In this document: positions 1 to 6,294 of the stretch, one piece after another
How the letters are laid out: each line of letters starts with the position of its first letter
Numbering within the stretch: position 1 is the stretch's first letter
NCBI GenBank assembly: GCA_002127415.1
Contig: MWJR01000181.1
Span: 1 to 10,516, forward strand
Origin: Calditrichaeota bacterium AABM5.125.24
GTDB lineage: Bacteria; Electryoneota; AABM5-125-24; Hatepunaeales; Hatepunaeaceae
Direction of reading: 5' to 3'
Length of the DNA stretch: 10,516 nt
Program-made: the position numbers and the translations under genes
Notes under the pieces: generated by a model
Seen by the model: the letters and a program-made list of their open reading frames with translations, nothing else
The model's database searches: none
Told to the model about the DNA's origin: nothing

Positions 1-140
1 CAGTGGTTATGCCGGGTGACAATGTGACCATCAAGGTTGAGCTTATATCGCCGATTGCTTTGGAGGAGCAGGTTCGCTTTGCCATTCGCGAGGGCGGCCG
101 CACCGTCGGTGCCGGGATGGTGACTAAGGTGATCGAGTAG
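1..140 (+). CDS. tuf: Elongation factor Tu, C-terminal end (partial)
   Basis: Only the last 45 codons are present, read from base 3 to the TAG at 138-140. The translation starts VVMPGDNVTIKVEL and ends GGRTVGAGMVTKVIE, the typical end of the EF-Tu β-barrel domain 3. EF-Tu delivers aminoacyl-tRNA to the ribosomal A site as a GTP complex in the cytoplasm. The GTPase domain lies outside the window. tuf directly upstream of rpsJ is the classical str–S10 arrangement. Here rpsJ does not begin until 1080, because about 0.94 kb of other sequence separates them. Confidence 0.97.
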   Translation, partial: VVMPGDNVTIKVELISPIALEEQVRFAIREGGRTVGAGMVTKVIE

Positions 141-157
141 CCCTGCCCCATTGCTGC

Positions 158-188
158 AAGGAGATAATACGTGAGATTCAGCCTATGA
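158..188 (+). promoter_or_regulatory. Orphan Shine-Dalgarno with a 5-codon minicistron
   Basis: AAGGAGA at 158-164 is a strong SD match 18 bases after the tuf stop. It sits 6 bases before a GTG (171-173) that opens only five codons and stops at TGA 186-188. No gene uses it. Inference: this is the original ribosome-binding site of rpsJ, left behind when sequence was inserted between it and the rpsJ start. Alternatively it is a chance match or the start of a degraded gene. Confidence 0.4.
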
Positions 189-228
189 GATTGATGCTGG
201 ATAAGAGATACTCACTTGAGGGGGAGTC

Positions 229-513
229 ATGCACATCTACGCCTGGGTAGTTATTGCAGTCATCGGCTTGTTCTTTCTGATTACCGGCTGGTCGCCGTTC
301 CCACCCCTGTATGGTGGCCGGAAAGCAAGCCATGACCTGAGCGGCATCTGGATCAGACTAATGGGCGGTTGCTTTGTGCTCGCTGCAGTCATTCCAATCG
401 TCGGATACAGACATATTGAATCTGTGTTGGGGATCAGCATCCTGCTACTCTTGATAGGGTTCGTGCTGTTGGTTATTGGTATGATTAGAGCCGGTTCCGG
501 TTCGGCGCTTTGA
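229..513 (+). CDS. Small three-helix integral membrane protein, unknown function
   Basis: Ninety-four codons start at ATG 229, preceded by a purine-rich SD (GAGGGGGAG, 218-226). Three hydrophobic segments are visible, at about residues 4-20, 43-60 and 66-86. A polar loop with WSPFPPLYGG and RKASHD lies between the first two, and the C-terminal tail is short. It should be an inner-membrane protein. No catalytic motif or family is recognised; some small DUF-type three-helix proteins share this plan, but I would not assign one. It lies between tuf and rpsJ, where no gene is normally found, and is co-oriented with the operon. Its codon use is less GC-biased than that of the ribosomal genes. A good SD and clear membrane topology suggest a real gene, probably acquired. 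Confidence 0.7.
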   Translation: MHIYAWVVIAVIGLFFLITGWSPFPPLYGGRKASHDLSGIWIRLMGGCFVLAAVIPIVGYRHIESVLGISILLLLIGFVLLVIGMIRAGSGSAL

Positions 514-578
514 GTTTAAATGATTTGCAAAGTAAAATCATCGAATATTCATAAACATCATCTTAGACTGATCCTGCT

Positions 579-722
579 ATGCCCGGACAGACCATACGCA
601 TCAAGCTCAAGGCTTACGATCACAACCTGATCGACAAGTCCACCGAGAAGATAATCCGCACAGCGCCGGCTTTTGTATTAAACTGGGAAGACAGAGAGTT
701 ATTATGGGAATTGTCTATATAA
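579..722 (+). pseudogene. rpsJ: Truncated duplicate of the rpsJ 5' end
   Basis: Bases 579-671 match the first 31 codons of the intact rpsJ (1080-1172), with four mismatches in 93 bases (641, 644, 662, 667). Three are synonymous; the fourth changes an Arg codon (CGG) to Pro (CCG). The first 62 bases are identical. After 671 similarity stops abruptly. The frame continues for 16 unrelated codons (FVLNWEDRELLWELSI) to TAA at 720-722, overlapping the start of the protease gene. There is no SD upstream. The product would lack most of the S10 fold, so this is treated as a pseudogene left by duplication or insertion. Whether the fused 47-residue peptide is translated is unknown. Confidence 0.9.
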
Positions 723-1054
723 CAGGCAAGGTTAATGGTCCCCTCGGTAGCGAGGAGGTTGAGTTCCTTGTGGATAGCGGAGCGACCTATTCGCTATTGC
801 CAGAGTCGGTCTGGAAGCAGATCGGGCTAAAACCGAAACGTGAGATGACCTTTTCCTTGGCTGACGGTTCTAAAATTATTCGTCGGGTTTCCGAATGCCA
901 CATTGCGCTGCCTGAAGATGAGACTCATACACCAGTTATATTGGGTCAACCTGAAGATCAAGCGCTGTTAGGTATGATCACGCTTGAGAATATGGGACTT
1001 GTGTTGAATCCTTTCACTCGTCAACTGCAACCAATGCGATTGATACTGGCATAA
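704..1054 (+). CDS. Small clan AA (retropepsin-like) aspartic protease
   Basis: A 116-residue protein with the hallmarks of single-domain retroviral-type aspartic proteases. The catalytic motif is in FLVDSGATYSLLP, with Asp24 in a DSG form of the usual DTG. A glycine-rich β-strand region (SLADGSK) follows at about residues 51-57. Near the C-terminus ALLGMITLENMGLVLNP corresponds to the conserved LLG–L–G strand region of the fold. Such enzymes act as homodimers, each chain giving one Asp. No signal peptide or membrane segment is seen, so it is probably cytoplasmic; its substrate is unknown. A weak purine stretch (AGAGAG, 693-698) precedes ATG 704. The gene lies between a truncated 5' copy of rpsJ and the complete rpsJ, an abnormal place for it, and its codon use is AT-richer than its neighbours'. 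Confidence 0.85.
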   Translation: MGIVYITGKVNGPLGSEEVEFLVDSGATYSLLPESVWKQIGLKPKREMTFSLADGSKIIRRVSECHIALPEDETHTPVILGQPEDQALLGMITLENMGLVLNPFTRQLQPMRLILA

Positions 1055-1079
1055 ACCGAAATAAATTAAAAATACTTTC

Positions 1080-1388
1080 ATGCCCGGACAGACCATACGC
1101 ATCAAGCTCAAGGCTTACGATCACAACCTGATCGACAAGTCGACTGAGAAGATAATCCGCACGGCGCGGGCTACGGGGGCGGCGATCTCGGGGCCGATAC
1201 CGCTGCCGACCAAGCGGCGGGTCTATACGGTCCTGCGCAGCCCGCACGTGGACAAGAAGTCGCGCGAGCAGTTTGAGACCCGGGTTCACAAGCGGCTGAT
1301 CGACATCCTGAACTCGTCGCCGCGGACCATCGACGCCCTGATGAGGCTGGAGTTGCCCGCCGGGGTTGACATCGAGATCAAGACATGA
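1080..1388 (+). CDS. rpsJ: 30S ribosomal protein S10 (NusE)
   Basis: A 102-residue protein of normal S10 length, starting MPGQTIRIKLKAYDHNLID and containing the conserved GPIPLPTKRRVYTVLRSPHV loop. S10 is part of the 30S head and, as NusE, binds NusB and NusG in antitermination and transcription–translation coupling. It is normally the first gene of the S10 operon. The start is ATG 1080. The bases before it are AT-rich (1055-1079) with no recognisable SD, unusual for this operon. The stop overlaps the rplC start by four bases (ATGA), suggesting translational coupling. This complete copy is the functional one; the copy at 579 is truncated. Confidence 0.97.
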   Translation: MPGQTIRIKLKAYDHNLIDKSTEKIIRTARATGAAISGPIPLPTKRRVYTVLRSPHVDKKSREQFETRVHKRLIDILNSSPRTIDALMRLELPAGVDIEIKT

Positions 1389-2005
1389 TAGGGCTTATAT
1401 GCCGCAAGAAGGGGATGAGCGCCGTCTTTGACGATAGCGGCAGGCACACACCGGTGACGGTGCTCGAAGTCGGTCCCTGTCCGGTGGTGCAGGTCAAGAC
1501 CCTGGAGGTTGACCGTTATAATGCGCTCCAGCTCGGCTTCGACCCGGTTCGCCCCAAGCTTGCCAACCGTCCGCGGACAGGGCATTTCAAGCGGGCCAAG
1601 GTGGAGCCTCACCGGATCCTGCGCGAGTTCCGCAACTTCACAGGGGAGCATAAGCCCGGCGATGTTCTGCAGGTGGACCTGTTCAAGCCCGGTGACCTGG
1701 TAAATGTGACCGGCGTATCCAAGGGGCGCGGCTTTGCAGGTGTGATCAAGCGGCACGGCTTCAGCCGACCGGGTCAAACCCACGGCACACATGAGGCCTT
1801 CCGCGGGCCCGGATCGATCGGGGCCGCCAGCTTCCCGGCACGGGTGTGGCCGGGTCAGAAGATGCCCGGAAGGATGGGGGGAAAGAGGTTTACCGTCAAG
1901 AATCTGGTGGTAATTAAGGTTGACCCCGATAGTGGTCTGATGATGGTGAAGGGAGCTGTTCCAGGCGCGCCGGGCGGCATCGTCAACATACGCAAGGTGG
2001 GATAG
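1385..2005 (+). CDS. rplC: 50S ribosomal protein L3
   Basis: A 206-residue L3, close to the usual 205-215. The conserved block GVSKGRGFAGVIKRHGF (about residues 110-126) is followed by the loop that reaches the peptidyl-transferase centre (GPGSIGA…PGQKMPGRMGG, about 141-167). At the place where E. coli L3 has the PrmB-methylated Gln150 (SIGQ), this protein has Ala147 (SIGA), as many bacteria do, so that modification is not expected here. L3 is a primary 23S rRNA binder that starts 50S assembly. ATG 1385 overlaps the rpsJ stop. Confidence 0.97.
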   Translation: MIGLICRKKGMSAVFDDSGRHTPVTVLEVGPCPVVQVKTLEVDRYNALQLGFDPVRPKLANRPRTGHFKRAKVEPHRILREFRNFTGEHKPGDVLQVDLFKPGDLVNVTGVSKGRGFAGVIKRHGFSRPGQTHGTHEAFRGPGSIGAASFPARVWPGQKMPGRMGGKRFTVKNLVVIKVDPDSGLMMVKGAVPGAPGGIVNIRKVG

Positions 2006-2018
2006 GAGAAACGATAAG

Positions 2019-2711
2019 TTGGCCGAGACTGCAACCACCGACACCGTTCAACCAACAACTGAAGCATCGCCGCCTCTGAAGCTGCCGGTGCGGCGGATGG
2101 ACGGCACTCCGACCGGTGAGGAGATCGAGCTCGACCCGCGCCTGTTCGGCCTGCCACGCAACGACCATGTCCTCTATCTGGCGGTCAAGGTCGAGATGTC
2201 CAACCGGCGGCAGGGGACCCACGCCACCCGCAGCCGGGCTATGGTCCGGGGTGGCGGCCGTAAGCCGTGGCGGCAGAAGGGACGCGGAGCCGCTCGTGCT
2301 GGAACCATTCGCTCACCGATCTGGCGTGGAGGTGGCACGACATTCGGCCCTCAGCCCCATGACCATAACCTGAAGCTGCCGAAAAAGGTAAAGAGACTCG
2401 CTCGAAGTATCGCTTTAAGCGTCAAGGCGCAGGCCGGAGCAATCAACCTGGTTGAGGACTTCGACCTCGAGCAGCCGAAGACCCGGCGCATCTCCGATAT
2501 GCTCCAGGCCTTTGACGCCGATGGCAAGTCGGTTCTGCTGTTAGTTGACGGATATAAGCCGACAGTGGTCAAGTCGTGCCGAAACATCCATCGCCTTGAG
2601 GTCCGCGACGGGGTGAACGCCTCCACTTACGACATATTGAGGGCCAGGAAGTTGATTGTCTGCCGGTCGGCCCTGGGCAGCCTGACGGGAGGGTTGCCAG
2701 GTGAAAAGTAG
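2019..2711 (+). CDS. rplD: 50S ribosomal protein L4, with a short N-terminal extension
   Basis: A 230-residue L4, somewhat longer than the usual ~205. The start is TTG 2019, supported by AGGAG at 2004-2008 ten bases upstream. The first ~18 residues (Thr/Ala/Pro-rich) precede the usual L4 beginning (LKLPVRRMDG). The long internal loop lining the 50S exit tunnel is visible as basic, Gly-rich sequence (TRSRAMVRGGGRKPWRQKG). L4 binds 23S rRNA; in E. coli it also represses the S10 operon, but no leader for that mechanism was identified here. Its 3' end overlaps rplW by 11 bases. Confidence 0.96.
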   Translation: MAETATTDTVQPTTEASPPLKLPVRRMDGTPTGEEIELDPRLFGLPRNDHVLYLAVKVEMSNRRQGTHATRSRAMVRGGGRKPWRQKGRGAARAGTIRSPIWRGGGTTFGPQPHDHNLKLPKKVKRLARSIALSVKAQAGAINLVEDFDLEQPKTRRISDMLQAFDADGKSVLLLVDGYKPTVVKSCRNIHRLEVRDGVNASTYDILRARKLIVCRSALGSLTGGLPGEK

Positions 2712-2991
2712 CCTGGATGTGCTGCGCCGGCCGATGGTGACCGAAAAGGTGACCCGGCTTCAGGAACAGCTCAATCAATACGTGTTCGAGGTTCATCCGA
2801 ATGCCAATAAGCTGGAGATAAAGCAGGCGGTGGAGGAGAGGTTCAAGGTGCGGGTTGATAAGGTGCGGACTATGAACGTGCGCGGCAAGTTAAAGGCCCT
2901 CGGGCGTTTCAAAGGCCGCAGGCCGGATTGGAAGAAGGCGGTGGTCACACTGTCTGAGGGGGAGAAGATAGACCTGTTCGAAGGTGCATAA
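2701..2991 (+). CDS. rplW: 50S ribosomal protein L23
   Basis: A 96-residue L23, beginning at GTG 2701 (MKSSLDVLRRPMVTEKVT). The P-x-x-T-E-K signature at the N-terminus is typical. The central NKLEIKQAVEERFKVRVDKV and the following basic loop with GRFKGRRPDWKKA match the family. L23 sits at the exit-tunnel mouth and is the docking site for trigger factor and SRP. A strong SD (GGGAGGG, 2687-2693) lies inside the end of rplD. The 11-base overlap with rplD suggests coupled translation. Confidence 0.97.
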   Translation: MKSSLDVLRRPMVTEKVTRLQEQLNQYVFEVHPNANKLEIKQAVEERFKVRVDKVRTMNVRGKLKALGRFKGRRPDWKKAVVTLSEGEKIDLFEGA

Positions 2992-3010
2992 AAAGACGGT
3001 GGAATTATAG

Positions 3011-3850
3011 ATGCCGGTCAAGAAACGTAAGCCGACCACGCCGTCCCAGCGCTACACCAGCGTTCTGGACTACAGCCAGCTGACCGATAAGCCGCCTGAA
3101 AAACGGCTATTGCGGCCGAAGCCCCGCACCGGCGGCCGCAATGTTTACGGACGACAGACTGCCTATCACCGTGGCGGCGGCCACAAACGGCGCTATCGGG
3201 TGATCGATTTCAAGCGGGATAAGGTCGGTGTGCCAGCCAGGGTGGCGGCGATTGAATACGACCCGAACCGTTCGGCCAACATCGCCCTGCTGTTTTATAC
3301 CGATGGCGACAAACGTTACATACTGGCGCCGTCTGGACTGAAGGTCGATGACGTCGTTCAGGCTGGCCCCGGCCTTGAGGTTCACCCCGGCAACGCAATG
3401 CCGCTTTCCGACATCCCGCTCGGGACCACCGTTCACAACGTGGAGATGAAGCCCGGCAAGGGCGGGCAGGTGGCTCGTGGTGCAGGGACCGGAGTTCAGG
3501 TGATGGCAAAGGCCGGTCCTTACGTCCTGCTCCGGATGCCGTCGGGGGAGATCCGTAAATTCCTGAAGGGATGTTTCGCCACCATTGGACAGGTCGGGAA
3601 CGTCGACCACGAAAAGGTCTCCCTGGGAAAGGCCGGACGTAATAGATGGAAGGGGCGCCGCCCTCACACCCGCGGCGTGGCGATGAACCCGGTCGATCAT
3701 CCGATGGGTGGCGGCGAAGGAAAGGCCTCCGGCGGGCGGCATCCCTGCACCCCCTGGGGCAAGCCGACCAAGGGCTTCAAGACCCGCCGCCGCAAGCCGT
3801 CCGACCGACTTATCGTCGAGCGGCGGCGCATCAAGCGTCAGTCATTGTGA
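3011..3850 (+). CDS. rplB: 50S ribosomal protein L2
   Basis: A 279-residue L2, close to the usual 273-277. The N-terminal RNA-binding region includes GRQTAYHRGGGHKRRYRVID (about residues 47-66). The C-terminal signature GVAMNPVDHPMGGGEG carries His230, equivalent to the conserved E. coli His229 at the peptidyl-transferase centre. L2 is needed for subunit association and peptidyl transfer. ATG 3011 lies 19 bases after the rplW stop, with only a weak GGTGG element upstream. The C-terminus is strongly basic, as expected. Confidence 0.98.
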   Translation: MPVKKRKPTTPSQRYTSVLDYSQLTDKPPEKRLLRPKPRTGGRNVYGRQTAYHRGGGHKRRYRVIDFKRDKVGVPARVAAIEYDPNRSANIALLFYTDGDKRYILAPSGLKVDDVVQAGPGLEVHPGNAMPLSDIPLGTTVHNVEMKPGKGGQVARGAGTGVQVMAKAGPYVLLRMPSGEIRKFLKGCFATIGQVGNVDHEKVSLGKAGRNRWKGRRPHTRGVAMNPVDHPMGGGEGKASGGRHPCTPWGKPTKGFKTRRRKPSDRLIVERRRIKRQSL

Positions 3851-3883
3851 ATACGGTAGTGGTAGAGGTATAACGAGGCGGAA

Positions 3884-4171
3884 ATGGCGCGATCACTGAA
3901 GAAGGGCCCCTATATCGATCAGAAACTTATGAAGAGGATCGAGGAACTCAACCAGACCGGGCAGAAGAAGGTCGTCAAGACCTGGGCGCGGCGGTCGATG
4001 ATACCCCCTGAGTTCGTCGGTCACACCCTGGCAGTCCATAACGGGCGGAAGTTCCTGCCGGTGTTCATCACCGAGAATATGGTGGGGCACAAGTTGGGGG
4101 AATTCGCCCCGACCCGAACCTTCCGCTCACACAGCGGCAGGAAATCAGAGCGGGGCACCCGGGTTAAATAG
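3884..4171 (+). CDS. rpsS: 30S ribosomal protein S19
   Basis: A 95-residue S19 of normal length. It begins MARSLKKGPYIDQKLMKRIE and contains the conserved TWARRSMIPPEFVGHTLAVHNG and GHKLGEFAPTRTFRSH segments. S19 forms a complex with S13 in the 30S head and touches the A- and P-site tRNAs. A GAGG element (3875-3878) sits five bases before ATG 3884. The 33-base gap after rplB is slightly long but otherwise ordinary. A 105-base AT-rich stretch follows the stop, unlike the usual tight link to rplV. Confidence 0.98.
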   Translation: MARSLKKGPYIDQKLMKRIEELNQTGQKKVVKTWARRSMIPPEFVGHTLAVHNGRKFLPVFITENMVGHKLGEFAPTRTFRSHSGRKSERGTRVK

Positions 4172-4276
4172 ATGAATAATGAACGGATGAATGATGAATG
4201 ATAGCCGGAAACTTCTTACAATATATTAAAAACTCTTTACTCTTAATTTTTAAGTCTTAACTAATCAAGACGAGAG
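4172..4276 (+). repeat. AT-rich low-complexity spacer between rpsS and rplV
   Basis: It starts directly after the rpsS stop with a degenerate ATGA-type repeat (4172-4202), which can be read as a nine-codon minicistron (MNNERMNDE, TGA 4199-4201). It continues as AT-rich sequence with a CTTAA-TTT-TTAAG inverted repeat near 4248-4260. rpsS and rplV are normally almost contiguous, so this is inserted or expanded sequence. The base composition contrasts sharply with both flanking genes. I see no convincing promoter or Rho-independent terminator. Confidence 0.6.
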
Positions 4277-4657
4277 ATGTCGGTTGAGGCGAAGGCGGTG
4301 GCTCGCTGGGTGCGGGTAGCGCCGCGTAAGATGCGGTTGATGGCTGATTTGATCAAGGGTCAGGGGGTCAACGAGGCCGTCAACCGACTGCACTTCTCGA
4401 CCACACGGGCTTCTGAGCCGGTCGAGAAGACGGTTCGCTCGGCGCTGGCCAACCTGCTGCAGATGGATGAGGCTGCCAAGGTCGATCCTGCCGATGTGTT
4501 CATCAAGGAGATTCGCGTGGACGAAGGCGCAACCCTGCGTCGCTGGCGTCCCAGGGCTATGGGACGCGCCACCCGCATCCGCAAACGCACCAGCCATCTG
4601 ACGGTCGTGGTGGAAGCCAGGGGGGTTGAAGCCGAAGCCGAAGAAGGCAAGAAGTAG
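4277..4657 (+). CDS. rplV: 50S ribosomal protein L22
   Basis: A 126-residue L22, slightly longer than the usual ~110. The family signature is near the N-terminus (VRVAPRKMRLMADLIKGQGV). The C-terminal hairpin that lines the exit tunnel is recognisable by RRWRPRAMGRATRIRKRTSH. An acidic tail (EARGVEAEAEEGKK) extends beyond the conserved core. L22 touches all 23S rRNA domains, and its loop can bear macrolide-resistance changes; none is evident by eye. GAGAG directly abuts ATG 4277 without the normal spacing, so the SD is poor. The sequence before it is an inserted AT-rich spacer. Confidence 0.97.
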   Translation: MSVEAKAVARWVRVAPRKMRLMADLIKGQGVNEAVNRLHFSTTRASEPVEKTVRSALANLLQMDEAAKVDPADVFIKEIRVDEGATLRRWRPRAMGRATRIRKRTSHLTVVVEARGVEAEAEEGKK

Positions 4658-4696
4658 TTATAAATTCATAGACACGACGACAGGAGAGGATACCGT

Positions 4697-5371
4697 TTGG
4701 GACAGAAGACCAACCCCATTGGGCTGAGATTAGGGATTAACAAGACCTGGTTTTCCAACTGGTTCGACGAGCGGCGCTTCGCCGATAAGCTGTCGGAAGA
4801 CCTGATGCTGCGCCGCTACCTCGACAAGCGGCTGCCGAATGCCGGCGTGGCCCGCGTCGAGATTGAGCGGACCCTGAAGCAGATAACCGTCAACATCCAT
4901 ACGGCTCGACCGGGTATCGTAATAGGCCGTAAGGGTGTCGATGTTGAGAAGCTGCGCGCCGAGCTGAAGAAATTGACCGGCAAAGAGGTTCAGATCAATA
5001 TCCTCGAGATCAAGATGCCCGAGCTTGAGGCGGCGCTGGTGGCGGAGAACCTGGCCCACCAACTCCAGGGACGCGTCTCCTTCAGGCGGGCTATGAAGCG
5101 AGCCCTGCAGAGCACCCGCCGGTTGGGGGCTGAAGGGGTCAAGATAATGTGTAAGGGACGTCTGGGTGGTGCCGAGATGGCGCGCCGCGAGACCTATAAG
5201 GATGGACGCATACCGCTCCACACCCTGCGGGCCGACATCGACTACGCCCTGCGCGTTTCATATACCAACTACGGAACCATCGGCGTCAAGGTATGGATAT
5301 GTAAGGGGGAGGTGCTCGGCAAGAAGAGCGACCTCGGACGGATTCGCGGCGTTAGATCACATCAGGCGTAA
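4697..5371 (+). CDS. rpsC: 30S ribosomal protein S3
   Basis: A 224-residue S3, starting at TTG 4697 (MGQKTNPIGLRLGINKTW, the standard S3 beginning). AGGAG at 4682-4686, ten bases upstream, supports this start. The type II KH domain is clear, with its GxxG loop as GRKG at residues 77-80. The C-terminal domain includes GAEGVKIMCKGRLGGAEMAR. S3 lies at the mRNA entry tunnel and contributes to mRNA helicase activity. TTG starts in both rplD and rpsC are a local peculiarity. Confidence 0.97.
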   Translation: MGQKTNPIGLRLGINKTWFSNWFDERRFADKLSEDLMLRRYLDKRLPNAGVARVEIERTLKQITVNIHTARPGIVIGRKGVDVEKLRAELKKLTGKEVQINILEIKMPELEAALVAENLAHQLQGRVSFRRAMKRALQSTRRLGAEGVKIMCKGRLGGAEMARRETYKDGRIPLHTLRADIDYALRVSYTNYGTIGVKVWICKGEVLGKKSDLGRIRGVRSHQA

Positions 5372-5376
5372 CAGCT

Positions 5377-5787
5377 ATGCTATCACCCAAACGTGTGCCG
5401 CATCGCAAGGTTCAGCGCGGTCGGATGACCGGAAAGGCTTACCGGGGTTCCACCGTAGCCTTCGGTCAATATGGGCTCAGGGCGCTGGGCCCGGCCTGGA
5501 TAACCGCCCGGCAGATCGAGGCCGCACGTATCGCCATCACCCGTCATATCAAGCGCGGTGGTAAGGTGTGGGTCCGCATCTTCCCCGACAAGCCGGTCAC
5601 CAAGAAGCCGGCCGAGACCAGGATGGGGAAGGGGAAGGGTAATCCGGAATTCTGGGTGGCGCGAGTTAAGCCGGGGCGGATTATGTTTGAGCTGGAGGGG
5701 GTGGCTGAACCGATGGCGCGGGAGGCTATGCGGCTGGCATCTGGCAAACTCCCCATCCCCTGCCGATTTGTCACCCGCAGCGATTGA
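5377..5787 (+). CDS. rplP: 50S ribosomal protein L16
   Basis: A 136-residue L16 of normal length. It opens MLSPKRVPHRKVQRGRM (consensus MLxPKRxKxRKxxRGR) and contains the family signatures WITARQIEAARIAITRH and KPAETRMGKGKGNPEFWVA. L16 organises the A-site region of the 50S and the elbow of A-site tRNA. It starts five bases after the rpsC stop. Its stop overlaps a possible upstream TTG for rpmC. Confidence 0.98.
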   Translation: MLSPKRVPHRKVQRGRMTGKAYRGSTVAFGQYGLRALGPAWITARQIEAARIAITRHIKRGGKVWVRIFPDKPVTKKPAETRMGKGKGNPEFWVARVKPGRIMFELEGVAEPMAREAMRLASGKLPIPCRFVTRSD

Positions 5788-5795
5788 GGTGTCCG

Positions 5796-6035
5796 GTGAA
5801 GGTGCGTGAGATCCGTGAGTTGTCAAAGGAGGAGCTGGAGGCCAGTGTGGCCGAGAAGGCCGAGGAGCTGGCCAACTTGAAGTTCCAACTGGCTCTGCAT
5901 CAGCTCGACAATACCTCCAAGGTGCGCATTGCCAGGAGGGAGCTGGCCAGGATGAAGACCATACTGCAGGAGTTCCGCCTCGGCATCAGGGTGGCTTCCC
6001 GGCAGGGATCGGACGAAGGGCAGGAGACAGGCTAA
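5796..6035 (+). CDS. rpmC: 50S ribosomal protein L29
   Basis: L29 of 79 residues from GTG 5796, reading MKVREIRELSKEELEASVAE, which fits the family start. An in-frame TTG at 5784 would add four residues (LRCP). GTG 5796 is preferred because it gives the canonical N-terminus and AGGTG (5787-5791) lies just upstream. The conserved core (ELANLKFQLALHQLDNTSKVRIARRELAR) is two long helices. About 15 extra C-terminal residues (ending SDEGQETG) follow the core. L29 sits beside L23 at the exit tunnel. The stop TAA abuts the rpsQ ATG. Confidence 0.95.
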   Translation: MKVREIRELSKEELEASVAEKAEELANLKFQLALHQLDNTSKVRIARRELARMKTILQEFRLGIRVASRQGSDEGQETG

Positions 6036-6293
6036 ATGCAGCAGCGAGGCCACAGGAAAGTCAAGCTCGGCGTCGTCACCTCGACCAAGATGGATAAGAC
6101 CGTCGCCGTCAAGGTCGAGAGGCGGCTGCCGCACCCCCGGTATCTGAAGTATTATACCCGTTCGAAGAAGTTCCTGGTCCACGACCCTCATAACAGTTGC
6201 CTGGAGGGGGACCGGGTGAGGATCGTCGAGTGCCGGCCGCTGTCACGACGCAAGAGGTGGCGGCTGCTGGAGGTCGTGGAACGGAAGGCCTGA
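6036..6293 (+). CDS. rpsQ: 30S ribosomal protein S17
   Basis: An 85-residue S17 of normal length. The N-terminus has the conserved RKVKLGVVTSTKMDKTVAVKVERR core. The signature region (GDRVRIVECRPLSRRKRW) near the C-terminus matches the family pattern GDxVxIxExRPLSKxKxW. S17 is an OB-fold primary 16S rRNA binder in the 30S body. It starts immediately after the rpmC stop. The next gene should be rplN, but about 1.3 kb of foreign sequence begins right at the rpsQ stop codon. Confidence 0.98.
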   Translation: MQQRGHRKVKLGVVTSTKMDKTVAVKVERRLPHPRYLKYYTRSKKFLVHDPHNSCLEGDRVRIVECRPLSRRKRWRLLEVVERKA

Positions 6294-6294
6294 T

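Larger units (their letters stand above)
579..1172 (+). repeat. 93-bp direct repeat (rpsJ 5' end) flanking the protease gene
   Basis: The copies are 579-671 and 1080-1172, offset by exactly 501 bases, with 89 of 93 positions identical. Both begin exactly at the ATG; the bases before the two ATGs do not resemble each other. The repeated unit is therefore coding sequence only. The 501-base period holds the protease gene. The arrangement resembles an integration event in which one copy is the displaced 5' end and the other restores the gene, but no integrase or transposase lies between them. Confidence 0.93.

Noticed and set aside
579..1172. Transposon target-site duplication
   Set aside because: Ninety-three bases is far longer than known target-site duplications, the copies have diverged, and no transposase or terminal inverted repeats are seen.
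579..1388. Intron or intein interrupting rpsJ between the two copies
   Set aside because: The downstream copy is complete from its own ATG, so nothing needs splicing, and the upstream frame stops at 720-722.
1286..2044. 252-codon minus-strand frame opposite rpsJ/rplC
   Set aside because: Shadow of two certain ribosomal genes, His/Pro-rich with no family features.
4172..4276. σ70 promoter in the rpsS–rplV spacer
   Set aside because: AT-rich hexamer-like stretches exist, but I found no -35/-10 pair with correct spacing that stands out from the composition.
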